Assembly (NCBI RefSeq): GCF_900113675.1
Contig: NZ_FOQE01000010.1
Span: 1-64,000, forward strand
Length of the DNA stretch: 64,000 bases
Direction: 5' to 3'
Origin: Pisciglobus halotolerans
GTDB lineage: Bacteria > Bacillota > Bacilli > Lactobacillales > Carnobacteriaceae
Position numbers and translations under genes: made by a program. The notes under the pieces were generated by a model. It was not told where the DNA came from, made no database searches, and saw nothing but the letters and a program-made list of their open reading frames with translations. Below are positions 16,877 through 25,295 of this stretch, one piece after another; within the stretch, counting starts at the first letter, position 1, and each line of letters opens with the position of its first letter.

Positions 16877-18013
16877 CTAAATGGCTTTAAATTGTTCATA
16901 TAATTGATCAAATGCTTTTAGGAATTGATCAGCCTCTTCTAGCGTATTTGTATCTGTCAAACTCACCCTAACAGCCCCAGTTGCGATTTTGTCTGGAATG
17001 TTCATAGCTGCCAAGGTGCTGGAACTTGCACCGCTTCGACTTGAACAGGCACTCGTCGTTGAAATATAGATATTTTCATTTTCAAAAGCATGAACACTGA
17101 CTTCGCCGCGAATACCTGACAAAGCAAAGCAGACGATATGTGGTGCTCCTGTTTTTGAAGAAAAAACTTTTACTTTCGGATATTGCGCTAGCGTATCAAG
17201 AATATGATCACGAATGGCTCTTTGTTTAGCAACTTTTTCTTCTTTGTGGTCAAACAGCAAGCGTAAAGCTTTTGCCATCGCTGCGATTCCTGCTACATTT
17301 TCTGTACCGCTGCGATAACCTCTTTCTTGACCGCCGCCATTCAACAAAGGCGCAATCTTGCGTCCATGTCGAATAAACATAAATCCTGTTCCTTTTAACG
17401 CATGAAATTTATGTCCTGAAAAAGTTGCTAGATCGATGCGGGAATGTTCTCCTAAATCGAATGGGATTTTGCCTACTGCTTGTACAGCATCAACATGAAA
17501 ATGAATCGTTGGGTATTTTTTGAGAATTTCACCGATTTCATGAATCGGCTGAATACTGCCCACTTCGTTGTTGACAGCCATAACAGAAACCAAAATCGTA
17601 TCAGGACGAATAGCCTTTGTTAAAGCTTCAACTGACACCACACCTTGCTCATCGACAGGCAAATAGGTAATATCAAAGCCAAGAGATGCTAATTGTGCCA
17701 TCGTTTGTTTTACGGCAGGATGTTCTACACTAGTCGTGATCAAATGTTTACCATAGCGCCTTTTTTCAATCGCTGTTCCCTTGATCGCCCAATTGTCTCC
17801 TTCAGTACCACTACTCGTAAAGTAGATTTCAGCATCTTTGGTTCCCATCACTTCAGCGATCTGTCGTCTAGATTGCTGAAGCAGGCCATCTGCTTTATCT
17901 CCTAATCGATGCAAGCTGGAAGGATTTCCATTTAATTGTTGACTAACTTTCACGAATGTTTCCAGCACACTTTCTTCTACTTGAGTCGTTGCGCTGTTAT
18001 CAAAATAAATCAC
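16877..18013 (-). CDS. Cysteine desulfurase (NifS/IscS-like, ThiI partner)
   Basis: A PLP enzyme that takes sulfur from cysteine as a persulfide for ThiI. PLP-binding Lys202 lies in ATFSGHKFHALKG and the active cysteine, Cys323, in ISTTSACSSRSGAS. HVDAVQAVGK carries the aspartate that contacts the PLP nitrogen. The length of 378 residues is usual. The start is a GTG at 18013 behind AAAGTGAG. An extended -10 (TGTTATAAT) lies at 18091-18099. Bacillus NifZ is the closest functional parallel. Confidence 0.93.
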   Translation of the reverse strand: MIYFDNSATTQVEESVLETFVKVSQQLNGNPSSLHRLGDKADGLLQQSRRQIAEVMGTKDAEIYFTSSGTEGDNWAIKGTAIEKRRYGKHLITTSVEHPAVKQTMAQLASLGFDITYLPVDEQGVVSVEALTKAIRPDTILVSVMAVNNEVGSIQPIHEIGEILKKYPTIHFHVDAVQAVGKIPFDLGEHSRIDLATFSGHKFHALKGTGFMFIRHGRKIAPLLNGGGQERGYRSGTENVAGIAAMAKALRLLFDHKEEKVAKQRAIRDHILDTLAQYPKVKVFSSKTGAPHIVCFALSGIRGEVSVHAFENENIYISTTSACSSRSGASSSTLAAMNIPDKIATGAVRVSLTDTNTLEEADQFLKAFDQLYEQFKAI

Positions 18014-18090
18014 TTATCTCACTTTCTTTCATTACAAAGCTATTTTTTATTTATATTTCAACCTTTTATACCACTAAAATGGCCTTCATT

Positions 18091-18099
18091 ATTATAACA
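18091..18099 (-). promoter_or_regulatory. Extended -10 promoter of the desulfurase-thiI operon
   Basis: TGTTATAAT on the minus strand about 80 bp upstream of the GTG start. A TTGACT hexamer is only 10 bp away and is too close to serve as its -35. Confidence 0.6.
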
Positions 18100-18158
18100 G
18101 AAAAAAAGTCAATGTGAAGAAGCACCTTTTCAAATTAGATGAGCGGGAACAGTGAAAA

Positions 18159-18258
18159 GGATGATCATTATCTAAGATTGGTCAGTAAAAATCATTTCTT
18201 TTTCACACTAAACTCGTTAGAAACCTATTTTTTCACCAACGTTAGAAGATAAAGAACC
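18159..18258. repeat. ISL3-like miniature element, copy 4 (100 bp, one end decayed)
   Basis: Read on the minus strand it starts GGTTCTTTATCTTCTAACGT and continues TGGTGAAAA, then TTTCTAACGAGTTTAG, closely matching copies 2 and 3. Its far end (GGATGATCATT at 18159) is degenerate. The flanks AGTGAAAA and AACAAAAA agree at only 5 of 8 positions, so the duplication has probably eroded. It abuts the ezrA terminator. Confidence 0.75.
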
Positions 18259-18261
18259 AAC

Positions 18262-18295
18262 AAAAAAAGCTGAGATTACAGTCTCAGCTTTTTTT
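18262..18295 (-). terminator. Terminator of ezrA
   Basis: AAAAAAAGCTGAGA and TCTCAGCTTTTTTT form a perfect stem around TTACAG, with T-runs on both strands, about 65 bp after the ezrA stop. The end of repeat copy 4 lies four bases away. Confidence 0.9.
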
Positions 18296-18358
18296 GATAT
18301 TATTTTTCAATAAAGAGTGTTAAAACAATTGTTTTCTATACGTTCTCAGCGTAACAAC

Positions 18359-20071
18359 TTATGCGTTACCGCCTTGTTTATCTTCATAGTATTCACTTTC
18401 AACTTTTTTAAAAGCGCCAGGCTCAGCATTTTCTAAAGCTGTTGAAATGATTTCCAAAGCTTCGCGATATTGATATTCTTTATAGAATGCATCCATTCCT
18501 TTTTGGACAGCAGATGCTACTTGAGGATTGGTTTGACGGTAACGATTAGCGTATTGCACCATGTATTCTGTCAATAGTGCACTGTCCACCATCTCATCTG
18601 TTTTATCCATTAATAAATCAATATCTTCTTCGCACAACTCTGCCATTTTTTTGATTTCATCGATATTGATTTTCAAACGCCCAACTTCTTTTGACAATGT
18701 TTCGATACGATCACTGACAGAGAAGAACAAGTCTACATACTCAGGCGGCAATCCTGGAAGGTGCTGTTTCTCTATATACCGTTTCATGCCGCGCATATTG
18801 AGCTCGAACTGATCGATTTGTTCTTTGATCTTCAACTCTTCTTGACGAAGTTCTTTTAGAGCTGCAGTAATATTTTTTTGTTTTTCTTCTATTGCTGCCA
18901 GTTTTTTGGCATCTTCTTTAAAGCCGGTTTCGATTTCCGAATAAACAGCTGTTTGTTCTTGAATATGATCATCATAGTAAACAAAACGTTGTTCGATCTT
19001 CTCTAATTGGTCTTTCAATGTCTTCGTTTGTTCTAATTCATCATGATTCAGTTGATAGCTTTGTGAAACGCGATCGATCTCAATCAATAGTTTTTCATTT
19101 TGATTGGTTAAGTACTCGATATATTCAGCCAACGTTTGATAATTTTTCTTCACGTATTGGTAAGCATCAATTTCGCCTTCCATCGTACTGTACAAGCGAT
19201 CAATTTCCTTTTCTAACACAGGCAATTGCTCTTGAGCGGTCGTAATGTCAAGCTTGCTAGCTTCTTGTATCGCTTGCTTTCTTTGTTCATTTATTTTTTC
19301 TGTGTCTTCTAAGATGCGATCATCTGGAAAATGATAATGTTGATCTCGTAACTTTTGATAGCCTGTTTTGATTTCTTCCAATTGAGCTGGATATTCCTCT
19401 GTCAATTCTTTCAAAATATCAGGAATAACAGCAACCTTTTCTCTTAAATCTTGTGTTTTTGTTTCAACATTCTCCAAAACTTTTTTGGCTTCCATATGGT
19501 CGCCTTGAGAAGTGATCTCAGAAAAAGACGCGACTTCGGTTTCTAAAGCTGTCAATTCATTTTCTAAAGCATCTAAAGCAGGACCAAAAGAGAAACTTTG
19601 TGTTAATAAATTCTTGCGGATCTTCTGGTATTGGCTTTTGATTTGATTCAATCTTGATTGGTTATTTCCCTCAATCTTGAGCAAACCTTTCAATGCTTGT
19701 TGGATTTCTGTTAAAGCCGTCTTGGTTTCTCTCATCTTTTGTCTTGCTTTATCTTCGGCGGTATTGGCTTTTTTCAGTTTCAATTGGTCAATCGCCTGTT
19801 TTGCATCAAATAATTCATTTTCGATTGATGGAAAAGAAACGCGTTCTATTTGTTCCCATTGCTTTTTCCACTTTTTAAAAGTCGTTTCAGTTTCCCCCGT
19901 TAGTTTTAAGTCATCAGCTTCGTGTAAATCATCAACAACTGGCATATTCAATAATTGTGTTTTTTGTCTTTCCAGATCGCTAATGATTTGATAATGTCTT
20001 TTTCGCATCATATAACTTGCGACATACGCAGCTATCACGAGTACTATGATAACGATTAAAGCAATTTTCAT
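18359..20071 (-). CDS. ezrA: Septation ring formation regulator EzrA
   Basis: EzrA is a membrane-anchored spectrin-like protein that bundles at the division site, binds FtsZ and coordinates septal with peripheral wall synthesis in cocci. The 570-residue protein has one N-terminal membrane segment (about 2-20, followed by basic MRKRHYQ) and is otherwise almost all charged coiled coil (about 70-520). It is complete. It forms a single-gene unit divergent from msrC, with an extended -10 at 20169-20177 and its own terminator. Confidence 0.95.
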   Translation of the reverse strand: MKIALIVIIVLVIAAYVASYMMRKRHYQIISDLERQKTQLLNMPVVDDLHEADDLKLTGETETTFKKWKKQWEQIERVSFPSIENELFDAKQAIDQLKLKKANTAEDKARQKMRETKTALTEIQQALKGLLKIEGNNQSRLNQIKSQYQKIRKNLLTQSFSFGPALDALENELTALETEVASFSEITSQGDHMEAKKVLENVETKTQDLREKVAVIPDILKELTEEYPAQLEEIKTGYQKLRDQHYHFPDDRILEDTEKINEQRKQAIQEASKLDITTAQEQLPVLEKEIDRLYSTMEGEIDAYQYVKKNYQTLAEYIEYLTNQNEKLLIEIDRVSQSYQLNHDELEQTKTLKDQLEKIEQRFVYYDDHIQEQTAVYSEIETGFKEDAKKLAAIEEKQKNITAALKELRQEELKIKEQIDQFELNMRGMKRYIEKQHLPGLPPEYVDLFFSVSDRIETLSKEVGRLKINIDEIKKMAELCEEDIDLLMDKTDEMVDSALLTEYMVQYANRYRQTNPQVASAVQKGMDAFYKEYQYREALEIISTALENAEPGAFKKVESEYYEDKQGGNA

Positions 20072-20168
20072 GTTCCCTTAACCTCCAGTTGCATTCAAGC
20101 AAATTGATTCATTTTTATTTCCAAATATAGATTTCTTTAATCATTTCTTGTAAAATTACCTATTAGTT

Positions 20169-20177
20169 AGTATACCA
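20169..20177 (-). promoter_or_regulatory. Extended -10 promoter of ezrA
   Basis: TGGTATACT on the minus strand, about 98 bp upstream of the ezrA ATG, with no clear -35. Confidence 0.55.
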
Positions 20178-20252
20178 TATTGATTACGTTCTAACAGTAC
20201 AAAAGATAAAAAATCTTAGCAACTAAAATAAATTTACGTGAGGTCTGAGAAA

Positions 20253-20732
20253 ATGTCCAAAGAAAAATCTTATCGTCTAATGAATGCACAACTTGAAGCC
20301 ATCTTAACAGGCGAAACAAATGTGATCGCTAATTTAAGCAATGCTGCTGCTCTGTTATACACTTCTATGCCTTCCATCAATTGGGCCGGCTTTTATTTTT
20401 ATGATGTTGAAGCAGATAACTTAGCCCTCGGACCATTTCAAGGAAAAGTTGCTTGTGTACGGATCCCTATCGGCAAAGGTGTTTGCGGCACCGCTTATGA
20501 AACAAACCAGACGCATGTAGTCAAAGACGTCAATCGTTTTGCAGGACACATTGCCTGCGACTCAGCTAGCCAATCTGAAATCGTTGTTCCCTTTCAAATA
20601 TCTGAAACCTTAAAAGGCGTCTTAGATATCGATGCTCCAGTAACAGAGCGTTTTGATGACATCGATCGACAATATCTAGAAGAATTTGTACAAATCCTCG
20701 TTCAGCATACGGGAGACCGAAAGAATAGTTGA
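20253..20732 (+). CDS. msrC: Free methionine-(R)-sulfoxide reductase (GAF domain)
   Basis: It reduces free R-methionine sulfoxide with thioredoxin. The 159-residue protein is a single GAF domain with the three family cysteines: Cys68 (VACVRIPIG), Cys78 (GKGVCGTAY) and Cys102 (HIACDSAS). The ATG at 20253 lies behind GAGGTCTGAG; the in-frame GTG at 20238 is itself part of that ribosome-binding region. Its stop codon overlaps the -35 of the rpsD promoter, so the two genes are tightly packed. Confidence 0.94.
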   Translation: MSKEKSYRLMNAQLEAILTGETNVIANLSNAAALLYTSMPSINWAGFYFYDVEADNLALGPFQGKVACVRIPIGKGVCGTAYETNQTHVVKDVNRFAGHIACDSASQSEIVVPFQISETLKGVLDIDAPVTERFDDIDRQYLEEFVQILVQHTGDRKNS

Positions 20733-20757
20733 CCAGCTCTTACAAATAAGGTATAAT
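20729..20757 (+). promoter_or_regulatory. Promoter of rpsD
   Basis: TTGACC, a 17-bp spacer and TATAAT; the -35 overlaps the msrC stop codon. The predicted start is near 20764. Confidence 0.85.
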
Positions 20758-20763
20758 GCTCTT

Positions 20764-20950
20764 TGTGTAAAATAATGCAGCAGAAAAGTGGTAAGCGCGT
20801 CAACAGTTTGTTACCTGTAGGACTAGTCTCTTACAGCATAGTGCAATTGTGTAACCTGCGGCTGCATAGGTGAAGATTGAAAAACAAACTGCACGTCTAC
20901 TGAGCTTTTTAGTTAATTATTTTACTCCAAAAAAATTATTGGAGGAATTT
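20764..20950 (+). ncRNA. 5' leader of rpsD (candidate S4 autoregulatory leader)
   Basis: About 190 nt lie between the predicted start and the rpsD ATG, with several pairing segments, such as GCAG near the start against CTGC near 20860, and GTTACCTGTAGGACTAG near the middle. S4 represses its own mRNA through such a leader in Bacillus. The call rests on position and length only. Confidence 0.55.
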
Positions 20951-20954
20951 TATT

Positions 20955-21560
20955 ATGTCACGTTTTACAGGCCCAAGTTGGAAAAGATCTCGTCGTTTAG
21001 GCATTTCTCTTTCTGGTACAGGAAAAGAAATCGAACGCCGTCCATACGCACCAGGTGAACACGGTCCTAACAGCCGTAAAAAATTATCTGAATATGGATT
21101 GCAATTACAAGAAAAACAAAAATTACGCTATATGTATGGTGTAAACGAGCGTCAATTCTACAACTTATTCTTAAAAGCTTCAAAAATCAAAGAAGGTCGT
21201 CAAGGGGATAACTTTATGATCCTTTTGGAACAACGCTTAGATAATGTTGTTTACCGCTTAGGTCTTGCAACTACTCGTCGCCAAGCACGCCAATTGGTAA
21301 ACCATGGACATATCCTTGTTGATGGCAAACGCGTAGACATTCCATCTTACAGCGTTCAACCTGAACAAGTTGTTTCAGTTCGTGAAAAATCTAAAAACAT
21401 GGAAATCATCAAAGCGGCTGTTGAATCCGTATTTGGTCGTCCAGACTTCATCAGTTTTGATGATGAAAAATTAGAAGGTTCATTGACTCGTCTTCCATTA
21501 CGTGAAGAATTGAGTGCTGAAATCGACGAAACGCTTATCGTTGAGTACTACTCAAGATAA
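20955..21560 (+). CDS. rpsD: 30S ribosomal protein S4
   Basis: S4 nucleates assembly of the 16S rRNA 5' domain and often controls its own synthesis. The 201-residue protein starts [19 protein letters not shown], a typical Firmicute form without the zinc-binding cysteines. The S4 RNA-binding domain is at about 91-155 ([20 protein letters not shown]). The ATG at 20955 follows TGGAGGAA. It is a stand-alone gene with its own promoter, leader and terminator. Confidence 0.98.
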   Translation: MSRFTGPSWKRSRRLGISLSGTGKEIERRPYAPGEHGPNSRKKLSEYGLQLQEKQKLRYMYGVNERQFYNLFLKASKIKEGRQGDNFMILLEQRLDNVVYRLGLATTRRQARQLVNHGHILVDGKRVDIPSYSVQPEQVVSVREKSKNMEIIKAAVESVFGRPDFISFDDEKLEGSLTRLPLREELSAEIDETLIVEYYSR

Positions 21561-21584
21561 TAAATAGTCGTTCAAACAGACTTT

Positions 21585-21630
21585 TTAAAAAGCTTGGAAC
21601 TCTTATTAAATTAAGGTTCCAAGCTTTTTT
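21585..21630 (+). terminator. Terminator of rpsD
   Basis: AAAAAGCTTGGAAC and GTTCCAAGCTTTTT form a 14-bp stem with a T-run, 25 bp after the stop. Confidence 0.92.
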
Positions 21631-22028
21631 ATTTTATTTGTTCAAGTATGCCAATTTGGGAAAATTTTGGGAGAGTTGTTTAGAAAATAATGTTTTGTAA
21701 AAAATACAAGGTGAACTATTTAATGTTCGTTATCTCATCATAAGTTCCCCTATTCTTCTTTAAGATCTGAATATATTTTTTAGTTTTCTTTCAAAATGAG
21801 CAAACTTGATTTAAATACAGTTGCTGTCCATTTTACATAAACAAATACATACAAAAAAGTCAATAGATCAAAAAATCTAAAATACCTAGATTCTTCTTTT
21901 CATCTGATGATTTGATTGTTAACCAAGTGATTTCTTCTATTTATAAAAGGTCTCTTTCCAACGCAATCGCACTATAGAATATTCTACAAAAATTAAACTT
22001 TGACTATTTTTAGAGGTCAGTACCCTAC
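21631..22028. other. Gene-free AT-rich spacer
   Basis: About 400 bp between rpsD and the DUF1054 gene. I found no start with a ribosome site, no RNA motif I know and no strong terminator; a weak AATCT/AGATT pairing near 21875 is the only structure seen. A degraded element or an unrecognised small RNA cannot be excluded. Confidence 0.5.
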
Positions 22029-22697
22029 TTATCCTTTCAAACCTTTTTGCTCTTTTTCTAACAGCTGAATAGACAATGACGACTGATAAAAAGGAAGCAA
22101 ATAGTCGAACGTTTCTAACATAAAAGTTGCTAATTTTTGGTTATCCTCTACTCTTTCATCTCCTGCCTCCAATAATCGACCAATCATCCATTCTCCTTTT
22201 TTGACATCCCGAAAGCGAATAAGACTTTTGTTTACATCTGCATCATGCAGGAAAACATACTTTTCTTTAGTATGGTCTAAAGAAATAACATATGAATCAG
22301 GTAAACTGTACAGTTGATCGATTTCATTGATCAACGAATCAGCGATTGCTTCTTTATGTTCAGGATGATCGATAAAAGCTAACCAAAAAGCTACATATTC
22401 TCTATTGATGGCGATTTGAAAATGCGGATATTTCTTGTATCCCCTTTTGTCTCCGCCAATTGCTGCCCAAGTGCTTTCAGGAGCATATTTTGTGCGGCGA
22501 AGATGTTTTGCAACGTGAACAGGGAAAGAAATAGTATCCACTTTAGCTGTTAAAAATTCAGCTGCTGTCTCTCCCAATGCGTAGAGACGAGGTTGAATCG
22601 ACGCACGAATAGCTGTCATACGGGGATCAAGCCCTTCTATCGAAAAGATAGAAAATTCATTTTCTGAAAAACTCATTTGTTTGTCTGATTCTATCAC
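22029..22697 (-). CDS. yktB: DUF1054 (YktB/UPF0637) family protein
   Basis: The function is unknown. The 222-residue protein matches the YktB family by its N-terminal FSENEFSIFSIEGLDPRMTAI, central HVAKHLRRTKYAPESTWAAIG and HFQIAINREYVAFWLAFIDHP segments. A GTG at 22697 is the likely start because AGAAGAG lies about 8 nt upstream. An ATG at 22676 would shorten the protein by seven residues but has no ribosome site. It is a single gene, transcribed divergently from yueI. Confidence 0.88.
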   Translation of the reverse strand: MIESDKQMSFSENEFSIFSIEGLDPRMTAIRASIQPRLYALGETAAEFLTAKVDTISFPVHVAKHLRRTKYAPESTWAAIGGDKRGYKKYPHFQIAINREYVAFWLAFIDHPEHKEAIADSLINEIDQLYSLPDSYVISLDHTKEKYVFLHDADVNKSLIRFRDVKKGEWMIGRLLEAGDERVEDNQKLATFMLETFDYLLPFYQSSLSIQLLEKEQKGLKG

Positions 22698-22869
22698 GAT
22701 TCATTCTCTTCTTTCTTTGTTTTTAATGTCCATTTATTAAAGACTTTTGTCTCAATCTTACGTCATTCTATGGTAAACTAGAATAGTAGATTCATAGATT
22801 TTTCGATCTTTAGAAGCATTCGATAGCTGCGCTTCTTCCCCCATTTATTTAATAGAGAGGAGCTTGTAT

Positions 22870-23307
22870 ATGTCAAAAGACCCTAATGAGTATCTGCAAA
22901 AAGGAATGTATGGTGCCAAAAAAACCTTGATCGATGAACGCAGACACTATTTGGGCAGTTTACGAGAACGCGTTTATTTAACGATTTCTCCTGAACAGCT
23001 ACAAAATGATTATTTTTTAAAGGCTTTTGAAAAAGAAATCAAACAACATCCAAACGGAAAACTACTGTTGAATGGAAAATATGATTTATCTGATTTCGAA
23101 ATGTTTATTCAAGTAGCGCAAAAAAATAAACTAGCCTTTACGCTGGTTTCAAACGAATATTCTGAAACCAGTCCAGTTGCATTGATTTACACTGCTACTG
23201 ATGCGGTTAACGAACCGACGATTGATGTCGCGGAAAAATACCCAGTTGAAAAAGAAACTGAAAAAACTGAAAAGAAACCTTCACTATTCAAACGTTTCTT
23301 TTCTTAA
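22870..23307 (+). CDS. yueI: YueI family protein (DUF1694)
   Basis: A conserved cytoplasmic Firmicute protein without known function. The 145 residues start MSKDPNEYLQKGMYGAKKT, and the central LGSLRERVYLTISPEQ and HPNGKLLLNGKYDL segments are family hallmarks. The tail is a lysine/glutamate linker ending in SLFKRFFS, a short amphipathic stretch. The ATG at 22870 is preceded by AGAGGAG; a TTG at 22864 is closer than a start should be. Confidence 0.88.
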   Translation: MSKDPNEYLQKGMYGAKKTLIDERRHYLGSLRERVYLTISPEQLQNDYFLKAFEKEIKQHPNGKLLLNGKYDLSDFEMFIQVAQKNKLAFTLVSNEYSETSPVALIYTATDAVNEPTIDVAEKYPVEKETEKTEKKPSLFKRFFS

Positions 23308-23381
23308 GTAGTTATTTTCATTCACTCCACAAGAAAGCACTGATGCATCATTCAACAACTCTTTTTCAGTCGAAAAGAGCC

Positions 23382-23425
23382 AAAAGCCGAAAAATGGAGA
23401 GCCCCTCTCCTCGTTTCGGCTTTTT
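23382..23425. terminator. Bidirectional terminator between yueI and mtnN
   Basis: AAAAGCCGAAA and TTTCGGCTTTTT pair, with a smaller GGAGAG/CTCTCC hairpin inside the loop. It has T-rich tails on both strands and serves the convergent yueI and mtnN units. Confidence 0.85.
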
Positions 23426-23522
23426 CATATTGTATGTTCGTCAAAGTTCTTGTGTTATTGAGCATGTCTCATTTTTTTATAGAGTTGAAAAATAGCCTCA
23501 ATCATGCATTCGTTTCTGTCGC

Positions 23523-24215
23523 TTACTTAAGTTTTTCAAGAATGTGGCACACCATCATAGCAGAGTTTTTTCCAGCTTTTATGATGAATGTATCAAAGCT
23601 GACATTTGCTTCATTATCTGCTGTATCAGAAACGGCTCTAACGATGACAAACGGAATTTGAAATTGATAGCACGTTTGAGCAACTGCTGCTCCTTCCATT
23701 TCTGACACTAGTGCATCTGGAAAATGAAACTTGATCTCTTTGACACGTTTTGAATCAGCAATAAAAGAATCACTTGTCACGATCAACCCTTTTACAGGTG
23801 ATAAGCCAACTTCTGTGATTGCCTCAGCTGTAACATCCAATAGTCGGTCATCGGCCGTATAACGAGCTGGCATTTGTGGTATTTGTCCATAAACATAACC
23901 AAAGGCCGTTGCATCAGCGCTATGATAAGCTAATGCTGTGGAAACGACCACATCTCCTATCTTTAATGATTCATCTATTGCTCCTGCTGATCCTGTGTTG
24001 ATCACTGCTTCTACCTGGTATTTGCTGATCAACAAAGTTGCAGCTAGAGCAGCGTTCACTTTTCCGATTCCTGATTTCACAAGAACGACTTGATGTCCAT
24101 ATAGCTCTCCACTAGAAAAAGCTGCGTTTGCTTCTTGCCAATCTTCACGGTTTTCCATTTTTTCTTTTAACACAATGATCTCTTCGTCCATTGCACCTAT
24201 GATTCCTATTTTCAA
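23523..24215 (-). CDS. mtnN: 5'-Methylthioadenosine/S-adenosylhomocysteine nucleosidase
   Basis: It cleaves adenine from methylthioadenosine and S-adenosylhomocysteine, recycling the products of SAM-using reactions and supplying the precursor of AI-2 if LuxS is present. The 230-residue protein starts MKIGIIGAMDEEI and contains INTGSAGAID, VSEMEGAAVAQTC (substrate-ribose Glu) and VRAVSDTADNEA (catalytic Asp). It is the last gene of a nudF-small membrane protein-mtnN unit, a common Firmicute order. Confidence 0.96.
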   Translation of the reverse strand: MKIGIIGAMDEEIIVLKEKMENREDWQEANAAFSSGELYGHQVVLVKSGIGKVNAALAATLLISKYQVEAVINTGSAGAIDESLKIGDVVVSTALAYHSADATAFGYVYGQIPQMPARYTADDRLLDVTAEAITEVGLSPVKGLIVTSDSFIADSKRVKEIKFHFPDALVSEMEGAAVAQTCYQFQIPFVIVRAVSDTADNEANVSFDTFIIKAGKNSAMMVCHILEKLK

Positions 24216-24231
24216 ATTTCTATTCCTTTCT

Positions 24232-24489
24232 TTATACCAGAAAAATAATCAGCAGCAATCCTACAAGAAGAACGGACAACACTAAAATGATCAAATTTAG
24301 TTTTTTATCCGTTTGCCGTATCTTATCATTTTCTCTTTTTCGAGTAGAAGTAGCAATTCCTTGTTTTTCTAAAGATTTGCGGTATTTTCTTTCAGTCTTT
24401 TTTCTTTCTTTTTCTCGTTTCTTTTGTTCTACACGTTCTTTTTCTCTACGCTGTTTTTCTTCTTGGCGAAAATTCTGATCCATGCTCAA
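24232..24489 (-). CDS. Small membrane protein of unknown function
   Basis: The 85 residues consist of a very charged Lys/Glu/Arg helix (about 8-65, with repeated REKERVEQKKREKERKK-like stretches) and a C-terminal membrane segment LNLIILVLSVLLVGLLLIIF. That predicts a tail-anchored protein with a cytoplasmic coil. I do not recognise a family. Its start overlaps the nudF stop by four bases and its stop lies 16 bp before mtnN, so it is translated as part of that operon and is very likely real. Confidence 0.75.
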   Translation of the reverse strand: MSMDQNFRQEEKQRREKERVEQKKREKERKKTERKYRKSLEKQGIATSTRKRENDKIRQTDKKLNLIILVLSVLLVGLLLIIFLV

Positions 24490-25049
24490 TCTTCCTTTTT
24501 ATTTAATGACAAACGTTCTATTTTCCAATACAGAAGGGCAATGATCGTTTTACCGTCAATAATTCTTTTTTCTTCAAAAGCAGCCCAAGCTTCTTCAAAA
24601 GTCAGTGTCTTGATTTCAATGAATTCATCCTCATCCCCTGCCCGCGGTTTTGCAATTTTCTTTAAACCTTCTGCGCGATATAGATAAATGTATTCGTTAG
24701 AAAAGCCAGGTGTTGTGTAAAAAGGCGTGATCAATTCAAATTTTTCTGGATAGAAGCCTGTTTCTTCTTCCAATTCTCTTATTCCTGTCTCTCGAGGATC
24801 AGAGTCCGTTAAATCGATTTTACCTGCTGGAATTTCAAGGATAGCTTTTTCTAAAGGTTTACGGAATTGTTCCACAAAAATCATTTTTCCTTCTGATGTA
24901 AAAGGCATGATCGCTACTGCACCAGGATGTTCAACTATTTCACGCGATGCCGTTTCACCATTGGGCAATCGCACTTGTTTAACGACATAATCGATTAGAC
25001 GCCCATCATAGATCGTTTTACTAGAAATCGTTTCTTCTTCAAATTTCAT
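24486..25049 (-). CDS. nudF: ADP-ribose pyrophosphatase (Nudix hydrolase)
   Basis: It hydrolyses ADP-ribose and similar nucleoside diphosphate sugars. The 187-residue protein contains the Nudix box from Gly in PAGKIDL through RETGIRELEEETGF, with the metal-binding glutamates intact, and the EHPGAVAIMPF segment typical of ADP-ribose hydrolases. It is the first gene of the nudF-mtnN unit and is divergent from xpaC. Confidence 0.93.
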   Translation of the reverse strand: MKFEEETISSKTIYDGRLIDYVVKQVRLPNGETASREIVEHPGAVAIMPFTSEGKMIFVEQFRKPLEKAILEIPAGKIDLTDSDPRETGIRELEEETGFYPEKFELITPFYTTPGFSNEYIYLYRAEGLKKIAKPRAGDEDEFIEIKTLTFEEAWAAFEEKRIIDGKTIIALLYWKIERLSLNKKED

Positions 25050-25118
25050 ACCGCATCCTCCTCCGACGATTCTTTATCTATGATAACCGTGCAAGAAAAA
25101 AAACACAAGGACGTTCAG

Positions 25119-25148
25119 TCGAAATTCCAGCCTTCTTTCTAGTATAAT
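25119..25148 (+). promoter_or_regulatory. Promoter of xpaC-telA
   Basis: TCGAAA, an 18-bp spacer and TATAAT. The leader is about 140 nt before the ATG at 25296. Confidence 0.6.
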
Positions 25149-25295
25149 AGAATTAAGAAGGTATTCGTTTACGCCATTATCTTAAGACAAAAAGAAATCA
25201 TGCTAAAGACGGATAGTTGTCTGTCAGCAATGTGTGCTAAAATAAAAGAGAATTGGAATACAACATTGAACCAAAAAATATATGAGGTGAATATA

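Noticed and set aside
21631-22028. Possible small RNA in the spacer after rpsD
   Set aside because: I found no promoter, no stable hairpin and no terminator to define a transcript; only sequence length argues for it.
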